Below, piece after piece: positions 12,448 to 29,739 of a DNA stretch of 53,946 bases; the stretch's first letter is position 1, and every line of letters starts with the position of its first letter. Under the pieces are notes generated by a model, which did not search any database, was not told the origin of the DNA, and saw only the letters and a list, made by a program, of their open reading frames with translations. The stretch is taken from the NCBI GenBank assembly GCA_037447605.1, contig CM074808.1, forward strand, positions 282,857 to 336,802, given 5' to 3'. The position numbers and the translations under genes were made by a program. The stretch is from Zygnema circumcarinatum (taxonomy: Eukaryota > Streptophyta > Zygnematophyceae > Zygnematales > Zygnemataceae).

Positions 12448-13576
12448 CGCCTTATCTTTCTCTTTCTTTATGCCTCTAGTTATCTGACTATCTTTCTCGC
12501 CACATCCGTCTGCGTTTCTCGCTTTTACTCCCCCTCTCTTGTCTCCCTCTGCCGCTATTTTTGCGTTCCTATTTCTCATTATGTCCGTCTTTCTCTCTCA
12601 TTCGCTTTTTCTCTTATTCCTATTCTTACTCTATTTTTCGTTCTCTTTCTCACATTATCTCTGTTTCTCGCTCTCTCTATCTCTCTCTCTCCCCCCCCTA
12701 TCCCCTTCCCCCTCTTTCTGTTGTCTATCTCGCTCACTCTACCTCGCTCTATTTTCCCTGTCTCGCCCGCCTTCGCCCCTCCCCCTTTCTCTACACCGCT
12801 CCCCTCTCTTTCTGTGCCCCTGCCTTATGTTTCTCTCCGTGTCCCTTACTTTCCCTGCTGGCCATTTTCTGACATTTAATGATCCCATCACTTAGCTTTC
12901 AATATGAGCAATCACAATGTGCCGCTCCTTTCTGTACCAAGCAGTGCATCTTTTTGCGTCCTCCTTCCGGATAAAATGTATTTTCGGTTTTCTTTTTCCT
13001 TCTGCTCTTCTTCTTTGCTGCTATAACAATTCAGCTTCTTGGAACTGCGATGACTACCTCTGGTTCTGTGATCAAATGCAATGCCCTCCTTTTTTCCGTA
13101 ATGGGTAAAGCGCACTTCATTCACGGAAGATTTGGGGTTGCGGAATCGCAGAAGCAAGAGGCGGAGAGAATGGAATTCTTGAAGAAGGTACTCTATCTCT
13201 TCCACTCCTCTCTTTACTCTTTACTTTTTTTAGTTAATCATGTTTTGCCCACTCGTTACGATCGATATCATACCGACGTTATGCTGAAATTTAGCACCTA
13301 ATACTTGCTTTCGATTGATAACATACTGATGTTATGTTGAAGCGTTTCATCCCTGTAAGTTTCGATTGCCTATTTTGCTGGGTGGAGCAGCTGAAGGAGG
13401 GGAAGACTGCAGAAGACGCGGAGGCAGCAGCCAGGGCAGCCGGCCACGCAGCTCACTCCACCTCTCAGGCTACAGCAGGACCCACGGCGGCAGAGGGAGG
13501 GAGCAGCATGTACGCTCTCGGGGGGGCAGCTCTTGCAGGGCTCGGCCTCGGCTGGTTCCTCTTTGGGGGCAAGTAA
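12247..13576 (+). CDS. Small mitochondrial membrane protein, At2g27730-like
   Basis: Three exons: 12247-12387, 13152-13187 (36 nt) and 13391-13576; all GT-AG and phase 0, giving 120 aa. Residues 1-30 form an Arg/Ser/Ala mitochondrial presequence. ILNEEERAAENIFIK followed by KQEAERMEFLKKLKEG matches the EEERAAEN-FIKKMEQEKL helix of the plant At2g27730 family, small proteins reported in mitochondrial membranes. An Ala/Thr-rich linker follows, then a Gly/Ala/Leu C-terminal transmembrane segment ending GWFLFGGK. The helix resembles the F1-ATPase inhibitor IF1 in charge pattern, but an inhibitor role is not shown here. The first intron (764 nt) contains a (CT)n tract directly after the donor. A second in-frame ATG at 12250 and an upstream one at 12205 are alternative starts. 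Confidence 0.86.
12404..12442 (+). repeat. (CT)n microsatellite in intron 1
   Basis: Pure CT dinucleotides within 20 bp of the splice donor, followed by about 400 bp of C/T-biased intron sequence. Confidence 0.9.
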
Positions 13577-14231
13577 AGCAGACTTCTCTTCACAAAACTA
13601 TGCAAAAATCATAAAGAGAGGGAGAGAAGGGTCATAATTAGGGTTTCGGGAGGGAGGGCAGAGAGGGTAGTATCCTTTGGACTCGGCAGCCCTTTTAGGG
13701 TTTTTGGACGGCAGATGTGGGCGGCTTTCGCTTCAGATTTGAGGCCGTGAATGTGAGTAAAGTTGCTTTTGTAATTGACAGAAACAGATTTCTAATGGAC
13801 AGAGGGCACGACATTGCGAAAAAGCAATGCATTAAGCCCTCGGCTTGTTCATGAGAGGTTTTCGGTTCAGAGAGGGAGTGGCGCCTGCATGTGAGTGCAT
13901 GGAACTTAATTTTTCTCATAGTCCTTGGTAGTCCTTGGTAGTCCTTGGTCTTCTGTAATGCAAGTCGGGGGGACATATACTGTCTCATATGACATTTGTT
14001 ATATGGTCTTTTGCCTGCTGAGAACATACTGTGTGTGGAGCTTTGGGTTATGGAAAGGATCGATGTGGGACATGGCATCAAGTCAAGTCTGCATCGGCAA
14101 CATGACTCCTCACCACGCCACCGACTTCGATTTTTGGAAGATTTTGTTAATTTTGGGAAGAACAATGAACAATGAACGCAATCAACAAGCCAAACAAGAA
14201 ACCTTAACCCTAACTTTAGCCCTAATTCCAC
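13577..14231. other. Convergent 3' flanks
   Basis: Spacer between two genes that end toward each other. AGTCCTTGGT occurs three times in tandem at 13920-13949. One long minus-strand frame (13695-14231) runs through it, but it has no domain and overlaps the 3' end of the DUF1995 gene, so I treat it as non-coding. Confidence 0.6.
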
Positions 14232-16843
14232 TCAGGCGCGGCCCAAAATGTTGAGAGCCACCTCCTTTAGGGAGGGCATCTCCTCCTGGGTATGGATGCA
14301 GGTCAGGCCCTCAGACGAGTTCCCTTGCAGCACCTGCCACGGGCCTGGGTACACCCTGCTCGCAACCAAAAAAGTAATAATAAAAATAGCTGATAATGGA
14401 ACGAACAAACAAACTAAATGAAACAAACAATTGAACAACAAACAAATCGACAATGTGAAATCCGCAACTACAATAACAATCTGATAACAATCTTAATCCT
14501 TGGCAAACTACAGAGTCTGACAATTTCTGAAGCAGTGGATCAAGGAACAAGGTGGAGGAATGACTGACCGGAACAACTTCCCGCCCCGGCTGCCCTTGAA
14601 GTTGTGGAGATAAAAAGCGCCGACCATTTTCGGTAAAAAGCTTTGGGCCAATTTCCCCAACTTGGGGTAAAAGAAAGAGGGATAGTCTGCCCAGTCCATG
14701 CAGACAAGATGACAACAAGAAATGAGTTCTTTTGAGGGTTGTGCCATTGCCATGTTTACACAGGAAAAACATCCTCAATTGCCAACCGTTCCCTGTTGAG
14801 AGAGAGACAGAGAGACAGAGAGAGAGAGAGAGAAGGGGGAGAGGGAGGGCGGGGGAGAGGAGGCGAGGGGGGAGAGAGAGCCAGCCAGACGTACAGCCAC
14901 TCCGAATTCGATCCAGTTCGCCATTAAAAATAATTATAGGCCGCTTGGATTCTTGTGCTGCTTCCAAGTATAACCGCTCCACTGTCAGCATTTCTGCAGA
15001 GAATTTTAGACCAGGTACGATGTATCAGGCTCTGACGTGCGCCTACCGCAGCAATATGTCATAGGAAATCCTGAAACCTCAACTATGAACCAAAAAAGCT
15101 CCTTCCAAATACATTTGCCGCTCACCATTCACATTGAAGTACGGATATGCCGCAACAAAAATTTCATCTGAGGGCCGCACCCTCTCGCTCATTTTCACTT
15201 TCCGAGAAAACCCTAAATCTTCAAGTCCTGAAGGCTGTGTTAGATAGTCGAGCTGGAAGGGGGTCCCTTCAAAGACCCCTCTCTGAGCTGTGGCAACCTC
15301 GCTCACATCGGGAAAAAACTGCCAAAAATGCCATGAGAAAACTCCATTAACTCCACTACTGGTTACAGGTTCTGGTTTAGTGTTTTGAAGCTTCAAAGAC
15401 GGAGTTTCCAACGATCCGATGACTGGTCTTTCGAAAGACACACTTTGGAAGGAGGGGGGAGGGAGGGAGGTCGGGAGAGACGGAGAAATTGATAAATTCA
15501 TGCACCATAGGTGTACATAATTTGTGCACAACATGAAGCAGCCATGATTGTGGTAAAAATGGCAATACTGATTAAGAGTAAGAGTCTGTAAAAGAGTATG
15601 CATAGCATGAATGCATACCATCCCTACCCTCCCTCCCTCTCTCCCCCTCCCCCTCTCCCTCTCCCTCCCCCTCTCTGCACTCTCTCCCTCTCCCTCTCCC
15701 TCATGCATCAAGGAGCTGTGGCCTACAATGCGGGTGGCGGGGCCCTTGCCATTGCGGGAGAAGAGTTGGCAGAACTCGCACACATACTGCATGCTGTCTG
15801 TCATTTCTATGCCGCCCTCCGCATCACCTGCACACTCCAACTAGCATCGATCACTCACTCTCTCTCTCTAAATCTCCACCCCTCTCTCCATCTCTCTCTC
15901 ACACACACAAACACACACACATCTTTAAGCGAGTCTTGAATAATCGGTACTTCCTGCTTCTCTTTAGAAATGAAGACTGAGTGATTTGAATGCAAACAAC
16001 ACCAGGAGGTTACGCTGAATTTGAAGCTGATTGAGAATATAATGTCAGTCACCTGGCACTGAGTCAAGTCCGGCCGTGGGGAATTCAATCTCCTGATGCC
16101 ACAGTGCAGGCACACAATCTTCTTTCATGCTTTGACTAACTCTGAAAATATACAATCGGACACCACTGAAGATTCTTGGTCAAGAGCATGCGCCCTCCAA
16201 TGCACTGAGGAGCCATGAACTGATAGTCACTGAGGTGAAGGAACTTACAAGCAATGTATGACCATCATTAAGGGCCGCCTGAGTGGCAGCTTGAACCTGA
16301 CAATGCTCCAAACATCAATATTCAATATTCTCCAAGCCACAGTAATATAGCATTGTGATGCTTTCCCTCCTCACCCAACATTCTCACTCCCCGTTTTCCC
16401 TCCCTCTTCTATTTCCCTCACTCTTCATCCCTTCCCCCCCCACCTTCGTCTGTTCCAGGTCTAATCCTTTCTAAGAACTTGCTCAATGTTTGATCACGTT
16501 TCGAAATAGCGCTAAGTAAACATAAACGAAGCGAGAGAAGGGGAGAGAGACAGAGAGAAAGAGTGAGATCACTTGGAAATTGCTTCAAAGTGAGGATTTG
16601 GCATACCTGTGCAATCAACTGCCTGTAGTTCGTCGGAAACTTCTCCAACACCTTTCCAGCAGAAGCTGAGGCTACGATAAGTGGCGAGGCCTTGTTCTTC
16701 CATTGCACGCTTTTGCGAGCGCTTCTTTCACTCAGAAGGAGCCCTCCTTTCTTTGCATTCCCCAATGTATGGCTGCTCACTCTCCAATCCCCATAGAAAG
16801 CGCGCACTTGCGGTGTGCAGGACGTTAAAAGAAGGGAGTCCAT
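14232..16843 (-). CDS. Plastid DUF1995-domain protein
   Basis: Eight exons: 16843-16607, 16296-16249, 16092-16053, 15827-15727, 15318-15126, 14993-14895, 14686-14569 and 14355-14232 (TGA). All introns are GT-AG and phases close to a 319-aa protein. Residues 1-60 are a Ser/Arg-rich chloroplast transit peptide (ending near IVASASAGK). The DUF1995 domain follows: LLEIEFPTAGLDSVPGD, GGIEMTDSMQ, FFPDVSEV, FQLDYLTQP, DEIFVAAYPYFNVNEM, RPIIIFNGELDRIRSGYYP, FFYPKLGKL, FYLHNFKGSRGG, VYPGPWQVLQG, then MPSLKEVALNIL at the end. The family (which includes LPA3, a photosystem II assembly factor) is plastid-located; the exact role of this member is not known to me. It lies head to head with KRI1. Confidence 0.94.
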
Positions 16844-17595
16844 TGGTAGCTACTTCTGGAGGAAAGCTCAGCGGCTCCTCACGCGTGAATGTTCGACCTG
16901 CATTGCATTATTGGAGAATGAAGGAGCAATACACATCTTTAGAAAAAAAGGTTGCTAAAAAACTGCCTGAGCTTGTTAAATTTGCAAATCATGAACAGTT
17001 CCAGCCACGATTGTAGCCAAACGTCAACCCTAATTCTGCAGATATCATGAACTCTCACCCGATTGTTGAGAACTTAATGCAGGGCCATAACCCTAACCCT
17101 AATCTTCATCATAGCCAGAGCCAGAGCCCTAACCCTAATTTTGCCCTACCCATAACCCTCATCCAAAATTGCCCTAAAGCCGCAAAACTGACTATGTACG
17201 GATCAACATGCTGGTCCGTACAGTTCAAAATCTTTCCGTTCTCAATTACTGTACAGCAGTTTTTCGTACAGCTACATGTGCCGTACGGTACGGTTTGGGT
17301 CTGCCCAGGCCCCAGACAAGTTGATGGTATGAGGGTTTAAGGCGAGGGAGGAGAGTTTAGACTGCTAATGGGGGGGTTTAGGGTTAGGGATTCAGGCGAG
17401 GGAAGGAGGGTTTAGACTTCTAAGGGAAGGGGGGGGGGGTAAGGTTTAAGATTGAGGGTTGAAGGTGAGGGAGGAGGGCTTAGGCTGCTAGGTGGGGTGT
17501 TTAGGGTGTAGGGTTGAAGGTGAGGGAGCAGGGTTGAGGCTGCTAGGTGATTTTTAGGGTTAGGGTTTTGGCTGGTAGGGTTTTCAGAGGGCGCC
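16844..17595. promoter_or_regulatory. Divergent promoter region DUF1995/KRI1
   Basis: 752 bp between the two start codons, about 165 bp of it C/A-balanced next to DUF1995. AACCCTAA words (telo-box type) lie at 17090-17150, then the TTTAGGG-rich tandem repeat upstream of KRI1. In plants telo-boxes are frequent in promoters of ribosome-biogenesis and ribosomal-protein genes, which fits KRI1. No clear TATA box was found. Confidence 0.6.
17331..17580 (+). repeat. Degenerate ~55-60-bp tandem repeat built on TTTAGGG
   Basis: About four units, each with TTTAGGG-type words, then GGCGAGGGAGGAGGG, then TTTAGACTGCTA or TAGGCTGCTAGG and a G run. The last unit ends within 30 bp of the KRI1 start codon, so the array covers the core promoter and 5' leader. 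Confidence 0.75.
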
Positions 17596-20500
17596 ATGGC
17601 GGCTGCAAAGAGGAGTCGCCTCGCGCTGCTGGAGGAGGAGGAGGAGGGCGGCGGGGGAGCGGCCCTGCAGCTCTCTGTGAACGCGGAGTACGCGGAGCGC
17701 TTCGAGCACAACATGAGGAGGGCGGACCTGCACCGCTTGAAGGAGCTGGAGAAGGCGGGGAAGGTGGGAGGGGGATGGGGAGGGAGAGGGAGGAGAGAGG
17801 GAGAGGAGGGGGAGGAGGAGGATGAGGAGTCGAGTGAGGAGGAGGATGAAGATGGGATGCTGCTGGCGGAGGACGTGGATAAGAAAATATTTGAGACTTT
17901 ATCTATGATTAAGAAGCGGGATCCAAGCATATATGAGGGGGATAAGAAGTTTTTTGAGGAGGAGGGAGAGGAGGGAGAGGAGGGGGAGGGAGGGGGTGAG
18001 GGAGAAGGGGGTGGCAAGGGGGGGACGGAGAAGAAAGAGAAGGTGAAAAAGAAGGTGTTTTTGAAAGACGTGGTAGCAATGGCGGCTCTGGAGGGGAGCG
18101 AGGGAGAGGAGGAGGACGAGGAAGGAGGAGGGTTCAGAAACCCTTATTTGGAGAAAACTTACAATGAAGAGCAGGAGGATTTGAAGCGCGCATTCCTCGA
18201 TGCTCTTGGTAAGAGAAGAAAAAGAAAACCCTGAAAATTTTCTTGCATTTTTCTTGCATTACTTATGGAAATAAGCTTCCAATGGAGAGGGCAGCAGTCC
18301 TGCTGCGGGAGTCACAACTCAGAACGGTCCAAAACTGAATTGGGAGGACGCGAAACTATGTGCGATTCTCTTGTTTTTTTTTTTTAAAGGATAGCCAAGA
18401 ATAGATAAGAATAGCCAGCACGTAATATTCTGTTTTCAGCAAAGGGAACAGAAAAACGTAGCCTTTGTTTTTCACCTTTCATTCTACTGCATAATTCACT
18501 GCTTTTGCTTCATGTTGGATAGGTCCTCAGCAAGATGAAGATGAAGGAGGTCTGTTGAGAGTGCGGAAAAAAGCGGAGCGGGAGGAAGCCGAGGAGGGAG
18601 ATGCGGATGAAGATGATGTGAAGGCTCGTCTGGAAGAATATTTTGGTAAGGATAATGAGTTGGATGAGAACGAGCGATTCCTTAAGGAGTATCTCGCAGG
18701 ACAAGGGTGGATAGACAAAGAGAAGGTGGGTACTCTTTCTGTCTGAGTGGGTCTATTTCGCATGGTGGAAGGTTGCGGGTTTCCAAAACTAATGCACCGA
18801 GTGGGTGTTAGTTTTCTTGGAAAGAGAATTATTTTTTAATGTCAATGTTTTGGTTTAGTGTTTCGTGTTTGGGAGCATGTTCCTGAGGATTCTTTTTGTG
18901 GGGAAACTTTGTGTATATGTGCAGGATCACATTCCAACATACGGTGAGGTTGTGGGCGAAGTGGATGAAGATGAAGAGGAGCTGGAAAAGCAAGACAGGT
19001 TTGAGGCGGAATACAACTTTCGGTTCGAGGAAGGGAAAGCTGATCAAGTTGCCGGTCATTCGCGGTATGTCTGCTTTCCCTCTCTGTTGTGTTTGTGGGA
19101 GGGAGAGAGAAGTGTCAGTTGGGAAAGGGGAGGAGAGGAGAAGTGGGGAGGGAAGGGGAGGGAAGGGGAGGGGAGAGGAGAGGAGAGGAGAGGAGAGGAG
19201 AGTATAGAAGAGTAGATGAGAGGAAAGGAGAGGACAGGAGGGAAATGAATGTATGTAAGAGCAGTGTATGGCAATGGCAGAAATATGAAAAGACGTGAGA
19301 TCACTTTGCACGTGGAGGTTATGGTATAAGTGAGTGCATAGCTAGGGCAGCTACGTAATGAGTATCTTCGTGGTTTTGAGTGCAGCGTGGTGGAGGGATC
19401 TGTGAGGAAAAAGCCGGAGGCGAGAAAGCAGCAGAGGAAATCAAAGCAGGAGAGGCAGGAGACAGAGGCTATAGCAAGGAAAGAAGAAATCAAGCGGCTG
19501 AAAAATGTGAAGAAGAAGGAACTTATGGATAGGTTAGCGAAGATTAGGGAGGTTGCTGGGATGGGTGAGGATGGGAAGGGGGTGAATGCACTGGGAGAGG
19601 AAGTTTTGGATGAGGATTTTGACCCGAATGAATATGATAGAAAGATGAGAGACGCCTTCGGGGCGGAATATTATGGGGCAGAAGATGAGGGGTTTGTGGT
19701 AGATGAGGACAAGCCTGACTTTGAAGCAGAGGATAAAGACTTAGGGCTTCCGAAGGGGTGGATGGAGGAGGAAGGTGAAGGATTTGCGAGTGTGAGAGAA
19801 AGGGTGAAGCGCAAGTCAGGGGCGGAGGAGGGCGAGGAAGGGAATGGGGACGTGGGAGGGGAGGGAGAAGAAGAGGGAGAGGAGGAAGGGGAGTTGGGGG
19901 AGGGAGAGGAAGGGGAAAGGGAGGGAGAGGGAGCGGGAGAGGGAGAGGAAGAGGAAGGGGAGGAAGAGGATTTACGGTCTCGAAGGAAGAAGAGACGGCG
20001 GCGGTTGACACTTAAGGAAAAGTTGGCACTTGACGAGCAGCTGGAAGAGTACTACAAGATGGACTATGAAGATTTTGTTGGTGAGATCTCATTTCGCTTA
20101 TTCTAAGCTGCTTGTTGTTTTGTAAATACCGAGATTCCCACTTTCTCCTGCATAGGCAGTGTGGAAGCAAAGCTCGTATAGCTGTACCGTTGGTTAATGT
20201 GGGAGGAGGGAGGGGTTGCGCGGCTTGCAGGTGGAGTGAAAACAAGGTTCAAATATAGGTCAGTGAATCCTAATACTTTTGGAATGACTACAGAGCAAAT
20301 ATTGACTATGGAGGATAAGGAACTGAATCAGTATGTGTCTGTGAAGAAGCTTGCACCCTATCGTACTGGAGAGTGGGAGGTGAGAGGCCCCCAGAAACAG
20401 CTTCTTAACAGAGATTGGAACGAGAAGGTGGAGTCTGGAGAGAAGAAGAAGAAGAAGGCCTGGGATGAGAAAGATAGTGCGAAAAAGAAGGAAAATAAGA

Positions 20501-20928
20501 AGCGAGCAAGGAGTAGTGGGGAGCAGGAAGTAGCGGTCAGCGAGAAAGTGAGTGGCGGAGAAGGTACAGAGAGATCAATGAAGAGAGTGAAGAAGGAGAG
20601 GGAGGGAGAAGGGAGAGAGGAAGGGAGGAAGGGGAAAGGTGTAGCGGAAAGGGGCGAGGGCAAATCGGAAGGCGAGCAGAGCTCAAAGAAGGAGGCTAAG
20701 AAACATGCCGGTGATGGAGGAGTGAAGGGGTTTGGTGGGAGAGATGGAACGAGCGTGGTGGGGGGGAGAGAGGGTTTGTCCAAAGCTGCAAAAAAGAATC
20801 TCCAGCGCCGTCTCAAGAGAATGGAGCATCGTGGAGAGCTCTCTTCCCAGAGACTAAGTGCTTATGGCCAGTCAGCGGTGCCTTCTGTGCTGAGAAAAGT
20901 AAAGAAAGAGAAAGGAGGGGGAGATTGA
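17596..20928 (+). CDS. KRI1: KRI1-like ribosome biogenesis protein
   Basis: Five exons: 17596-18208, 18523-18725, 18925-19064, 19386-20080 and 20231-20928 (TGA); all GT-AG, 782 aa. The start is an ATG in good context (GCCATGG). KRI1 is a nucleolar factor needed for 40S subunit maturation, working with KRR1 in yeast. Family marks in order: LSVNAEYAERFEHN (about 26-40), a Glu-rich block, VDKKIFETLSMIKKRDPSIY, KVFLKDVVAMAAL, NEERFLKEYLAGQGWID, FRFEEGKADQVAGHSR, SVRKKPEARKQQRK, FDPNEYDRKM, EEYYKMDYEDFVG joined across the last intron to GVKTRFKYRSVNPNTFG, MEDKELNQYVSVKKLAPYR. The C-terminus is Lys/Glu-rich with a short basic end suited to nucleolar targeting. Long Glu/Gly runs are encoded by purine-only DNA. 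It shares its upstream region with the DUF1995 gene. Confidence 0.96.
19128..19205 (+). repeat. (GGAGA)n purine repeat in KRI1 intron 3
   Basis: GGAGA/GGGGA units downstream of the donor at 19065, non-coding. Confidence 0.8.
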
Positions 20929-22176
20929 TGCTGCATTTGTAGGGTGGGAATGAAAGGAGAGGAGAGGATGGGGGCAGGGAGACACGCAGTGCGATGGTGT
21001 TCACCGTAATTTGCGCTTGTGTACTGAGACCTATGGCTATGCAGTGGCGGCAGCCATAGCTATGGCTGCCACTGTCAATTCTTTTGTCCGATGGAGAATG
21101 AATCTCACTCGTCAATCAGAGGAAATGTCCATGAGGTTCAGTTAAGTACCTTGTTTGGTATTTGGAAGTTTTAGCCAGGCCATAGAAGAGCTATGGCACC
21201 TATGGTTCTACCTCAGCTGCTTTTTAGGGTTTCTATGATTAATGGCAAATCGATATTTCAAGTGAGATGTTTTGGCCAGTTTTGGCGTTTTGGGTTTTTT
21301 TTTTTTTTGTTGGCATTTTTGGTTTTGGTTGGTTGTAGGATTTAGATTTTAGTGTTTGGTCCTGAGCCATTTAGTATCATCGGTTCTGTCTTTGATAAAC
21401 GATCCGCCAATACATTTTCAGAGTAAAATTAGTCACTTGTGGTGAATAGCACAATAGAAAGGTGAGCCTCCCCTTTCACATAAGCAAGAGGCCACGCGCA
21501 AACACGCTGAAGTTGATATCGTATAAAGGGGTCTTTCAATGCGAACTTCAAAGCAGCGATTGTTAACGAATCACACATAGAACTATAGAGTGTGTAAGAC
21601 ACATCGGGAAACTAAGGCATATTTCCTGTTGTCCAACTGTATCCATCCTTTGGCGCCCTAACCCTGCTTTCCCTAACCTTCTTTCCTGGAACCCTAAACC
21701 CAAATATGCAGTTCATGCACTTAAGAACCGTTCCTGCGAGCACTGCCTTTCATCATCTTTACCTTTGGGAAAAGGTCACCCTGAGAGGAAGGGCAAGAGG
21801 ATGAGGAAGCAGACGTACCGTTTTTGGATTCTGATAGCTTCATGATTTACTCTCAAGGAAGAGAGACAGAGAGCGAGAGGGAAGGTGAGAGAGATTCTAT
21901 GTCTCTCTCCTCTCTTAGCTACACTTTTGTAGCAGTTCAAATAAGAGAAATTAGAACAATTCTTGAGTGTCAAGACTACTGATATCATACAGTGGTGAAG
22001 TTCGGTTGCTTGCAGGGAAATGGTCAACGCATGGCTTCTTACGGCCGTTGACTCGTCAACTCGTACCCACACCCTCGTGTGGAATTCACACGCAGGAGCT
22101 GTGCGTGTACTAGTGGTTTCATCTCTCAAAGGGAGAGATCGGTCCTGATGAGTCAAAGAAGGGCTCTCAAATCCGT
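20929..22176. other. Convergent spacer between KRI1 and the RLK gene
   Basis: Tail-to-tail spacer. It contains the 22-bp palindrome at 21049-21070, T-rich runs (21296-21310), an AACCCTAAACCC-like telo-box stretch (21656-21702) and an EcoRI-centred imperfect inverted repeat (CGTGTGGAATTCACACG, 22074-22090). No gene is seen. Confidence 0.65.
21049..21070. repeat. 22-bp perfect palindrome
   Basis: GGCAGCC-ATAGCTAT-GGCTGCC reads the same on both strands, with imperfect arms (CAGTGGC / ACTG) outside it. It could extrude as a hairpin. It lies just past the KRI1 3' end. Confidence 0.9.
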
Positions 22177-27986
<5,810 letters not shown>

Positions 27987-29739
27987 TTGAACCCTTTCCT
28001 CTCCTTGCAGGCCTGTTGCAAACACTCGCCCAAAATTTTTCCTTCAGCCTTAGAACAGCCGGTGCCTAGTCCAGCCTACTGGGAATCCTGTAAAACTGTC
28101 GCTTTCCTGCAGACCTCTTCCAAATCCTCAACTGACTGTCCCCAAAAAGCAAGATAAGCTCCTTTCTAGATGCAACGACTGTGTATATGAAAATAAACAG
28201 TGCTTCTTGGAGCAGCCTCTCTGCCCTCCTGTCCTTAAGACACCCTCCTTTCGAATCCCTTCGCTCCCTCCCCCTCTCTCCCTCTCCCTTCTCTCTTCTC
28301 CCTCCCTCCCTTCCCTTTCCTCCCTCCCTTCCTACCACATTCTCCCTTCCTCCCTCTCCTCTCCTTCTCCTCTCCTTCGCCCTCGCCCTCCTCTCCCCCT
28401 CCTCTCCCTCTCCTCTCCCTCGCCCTCCCTCGCCCTCTATCCCTCCTACTCCCTCCTCTCCCTCCTCTTCCTCCTCCCTCTCCCTCTCCCTCCTCTCCCT
28501 CTCGCTCCTTTCCCTCCTCTCCCTCCTCTCCCTTCCTCTCCCACTCCCTCCCTCTCCCTCCTCTCCCTCCTCTCCCTCTTCTCCCTCCTCTCCCTCCTCT
28601 CCCTCCTCTCCCTCCCACTCCTGGACGGCGCAAATGAGAGGGCGACCCTTGAAGGGGCAGTGCGCCTCCCAACGGCTCTCAGTCCATCGGACGGCTCCCC
28701 GGAAATTACGGCCTTGAGATCGACGGTCCCCAGCGCCTCGCTGGCGCCCTAAAACGGCCGCCTCTCTGCCGCCTGTCGCGCCTAAAATTTGAATTTTTGA
28801 AGTACTCGTCCGTACGGTGTTAGTTGGCAAACGTGAAAAACGTGCAGGAAGTCTTCAGCCAATCACGTCGTCACAAGTGCCATTTGTGCCAACATCTCTC
28901 CAGAGGGCCACGTGGATGAACTGAACTTTGTAAAATTCCCCTGGAGGGTGCTATATGCGCGCGTTATATGGTTCTGAAAATTTGGCAGTTGAACGGGGAA
29001 CATATTTATTGGGCATGGAACGGCTCAGTTTGAACGCTTGGAAACGGGGTCGACCACCTGGTTTCTGGAACGGCCAAGTTTGCAACTTTCTTACGTTTGC
29101 TGACGTCATCATCCTCTCCCTTCCCCCTCACTGAAATCTCCCCGCCCTCCAAATTTCCAAATTTTTCAAATTTATTTTTGTGCCTTTTCCTCCTGCTTGG
29201 GTTCCAACCGGGTTTGTTTTTCTTATTTTTTTTCCTAGGGAAAAAAAATTAGCAGTAGCCAATTGGTTGTGTTCATGTATAATTATTTTTTGTCCTCATT
29301 AATTTGGTCTTGTTTTCTTTATTAAATTTGGTCGGCAGTTTGGTCTGTTTGTTAAACGGTCGACATAACCACAGAGTACAGAGCAGCCCCAGATAGATGC
29401 ACACCGAAGTAGTTAAAAATTTGGATGCTTTGGAGGCTGCTAACAACCGGCCATTCGCCCTCTCTTTCACTGAACAACAGCTTTATTTTAAACAGGATTC
29501 AAGCCCCCCGCCTTCTTGCAAAGAAAGAAAAAAAAACAAACAAACAAACAGACAAACCAAGCAAAAAAACAAACTGTATTTCAGCTTTTTACAAAACTAA
29601 GTCATATCTATCCAAAGCCCTGAGATGAGAGGTAACCCCTTACCTCCAAAACCCTAGCTCTGTTGATGACAGTCTTTCCTTGGACCATAGTGTAACCCTT
29701 CAATCATCAAAATGTTACCGTCTATAGATTTTTTTACAC
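27987..29739. other. Upstream region of the RLK gene, with a C/T-rich tract
   Basis: It contains the RLK 5' flank, a 400-bp C/T-rich tract (28210-28620), a GC-rich stretch with AACGGCTC, GGACGGC and CCACGTGG words (28625-28925) and an A/T-rich zone (29100-29600). No frame shows a domain. Mirror-image Arg/Glu/Gly and Ser/Pro/Leu frames across the C/T tract are repeat artefacts. Confidence 0.6.

Noticed and set aside
13695-14231. 178-codon minus-strand frame 3' of the DUF1995 gene
   Set aside because: It has no domain or splice support. It lies in a tail-to-tail spacer directly downstream of a clear DUF1995 stop codon.
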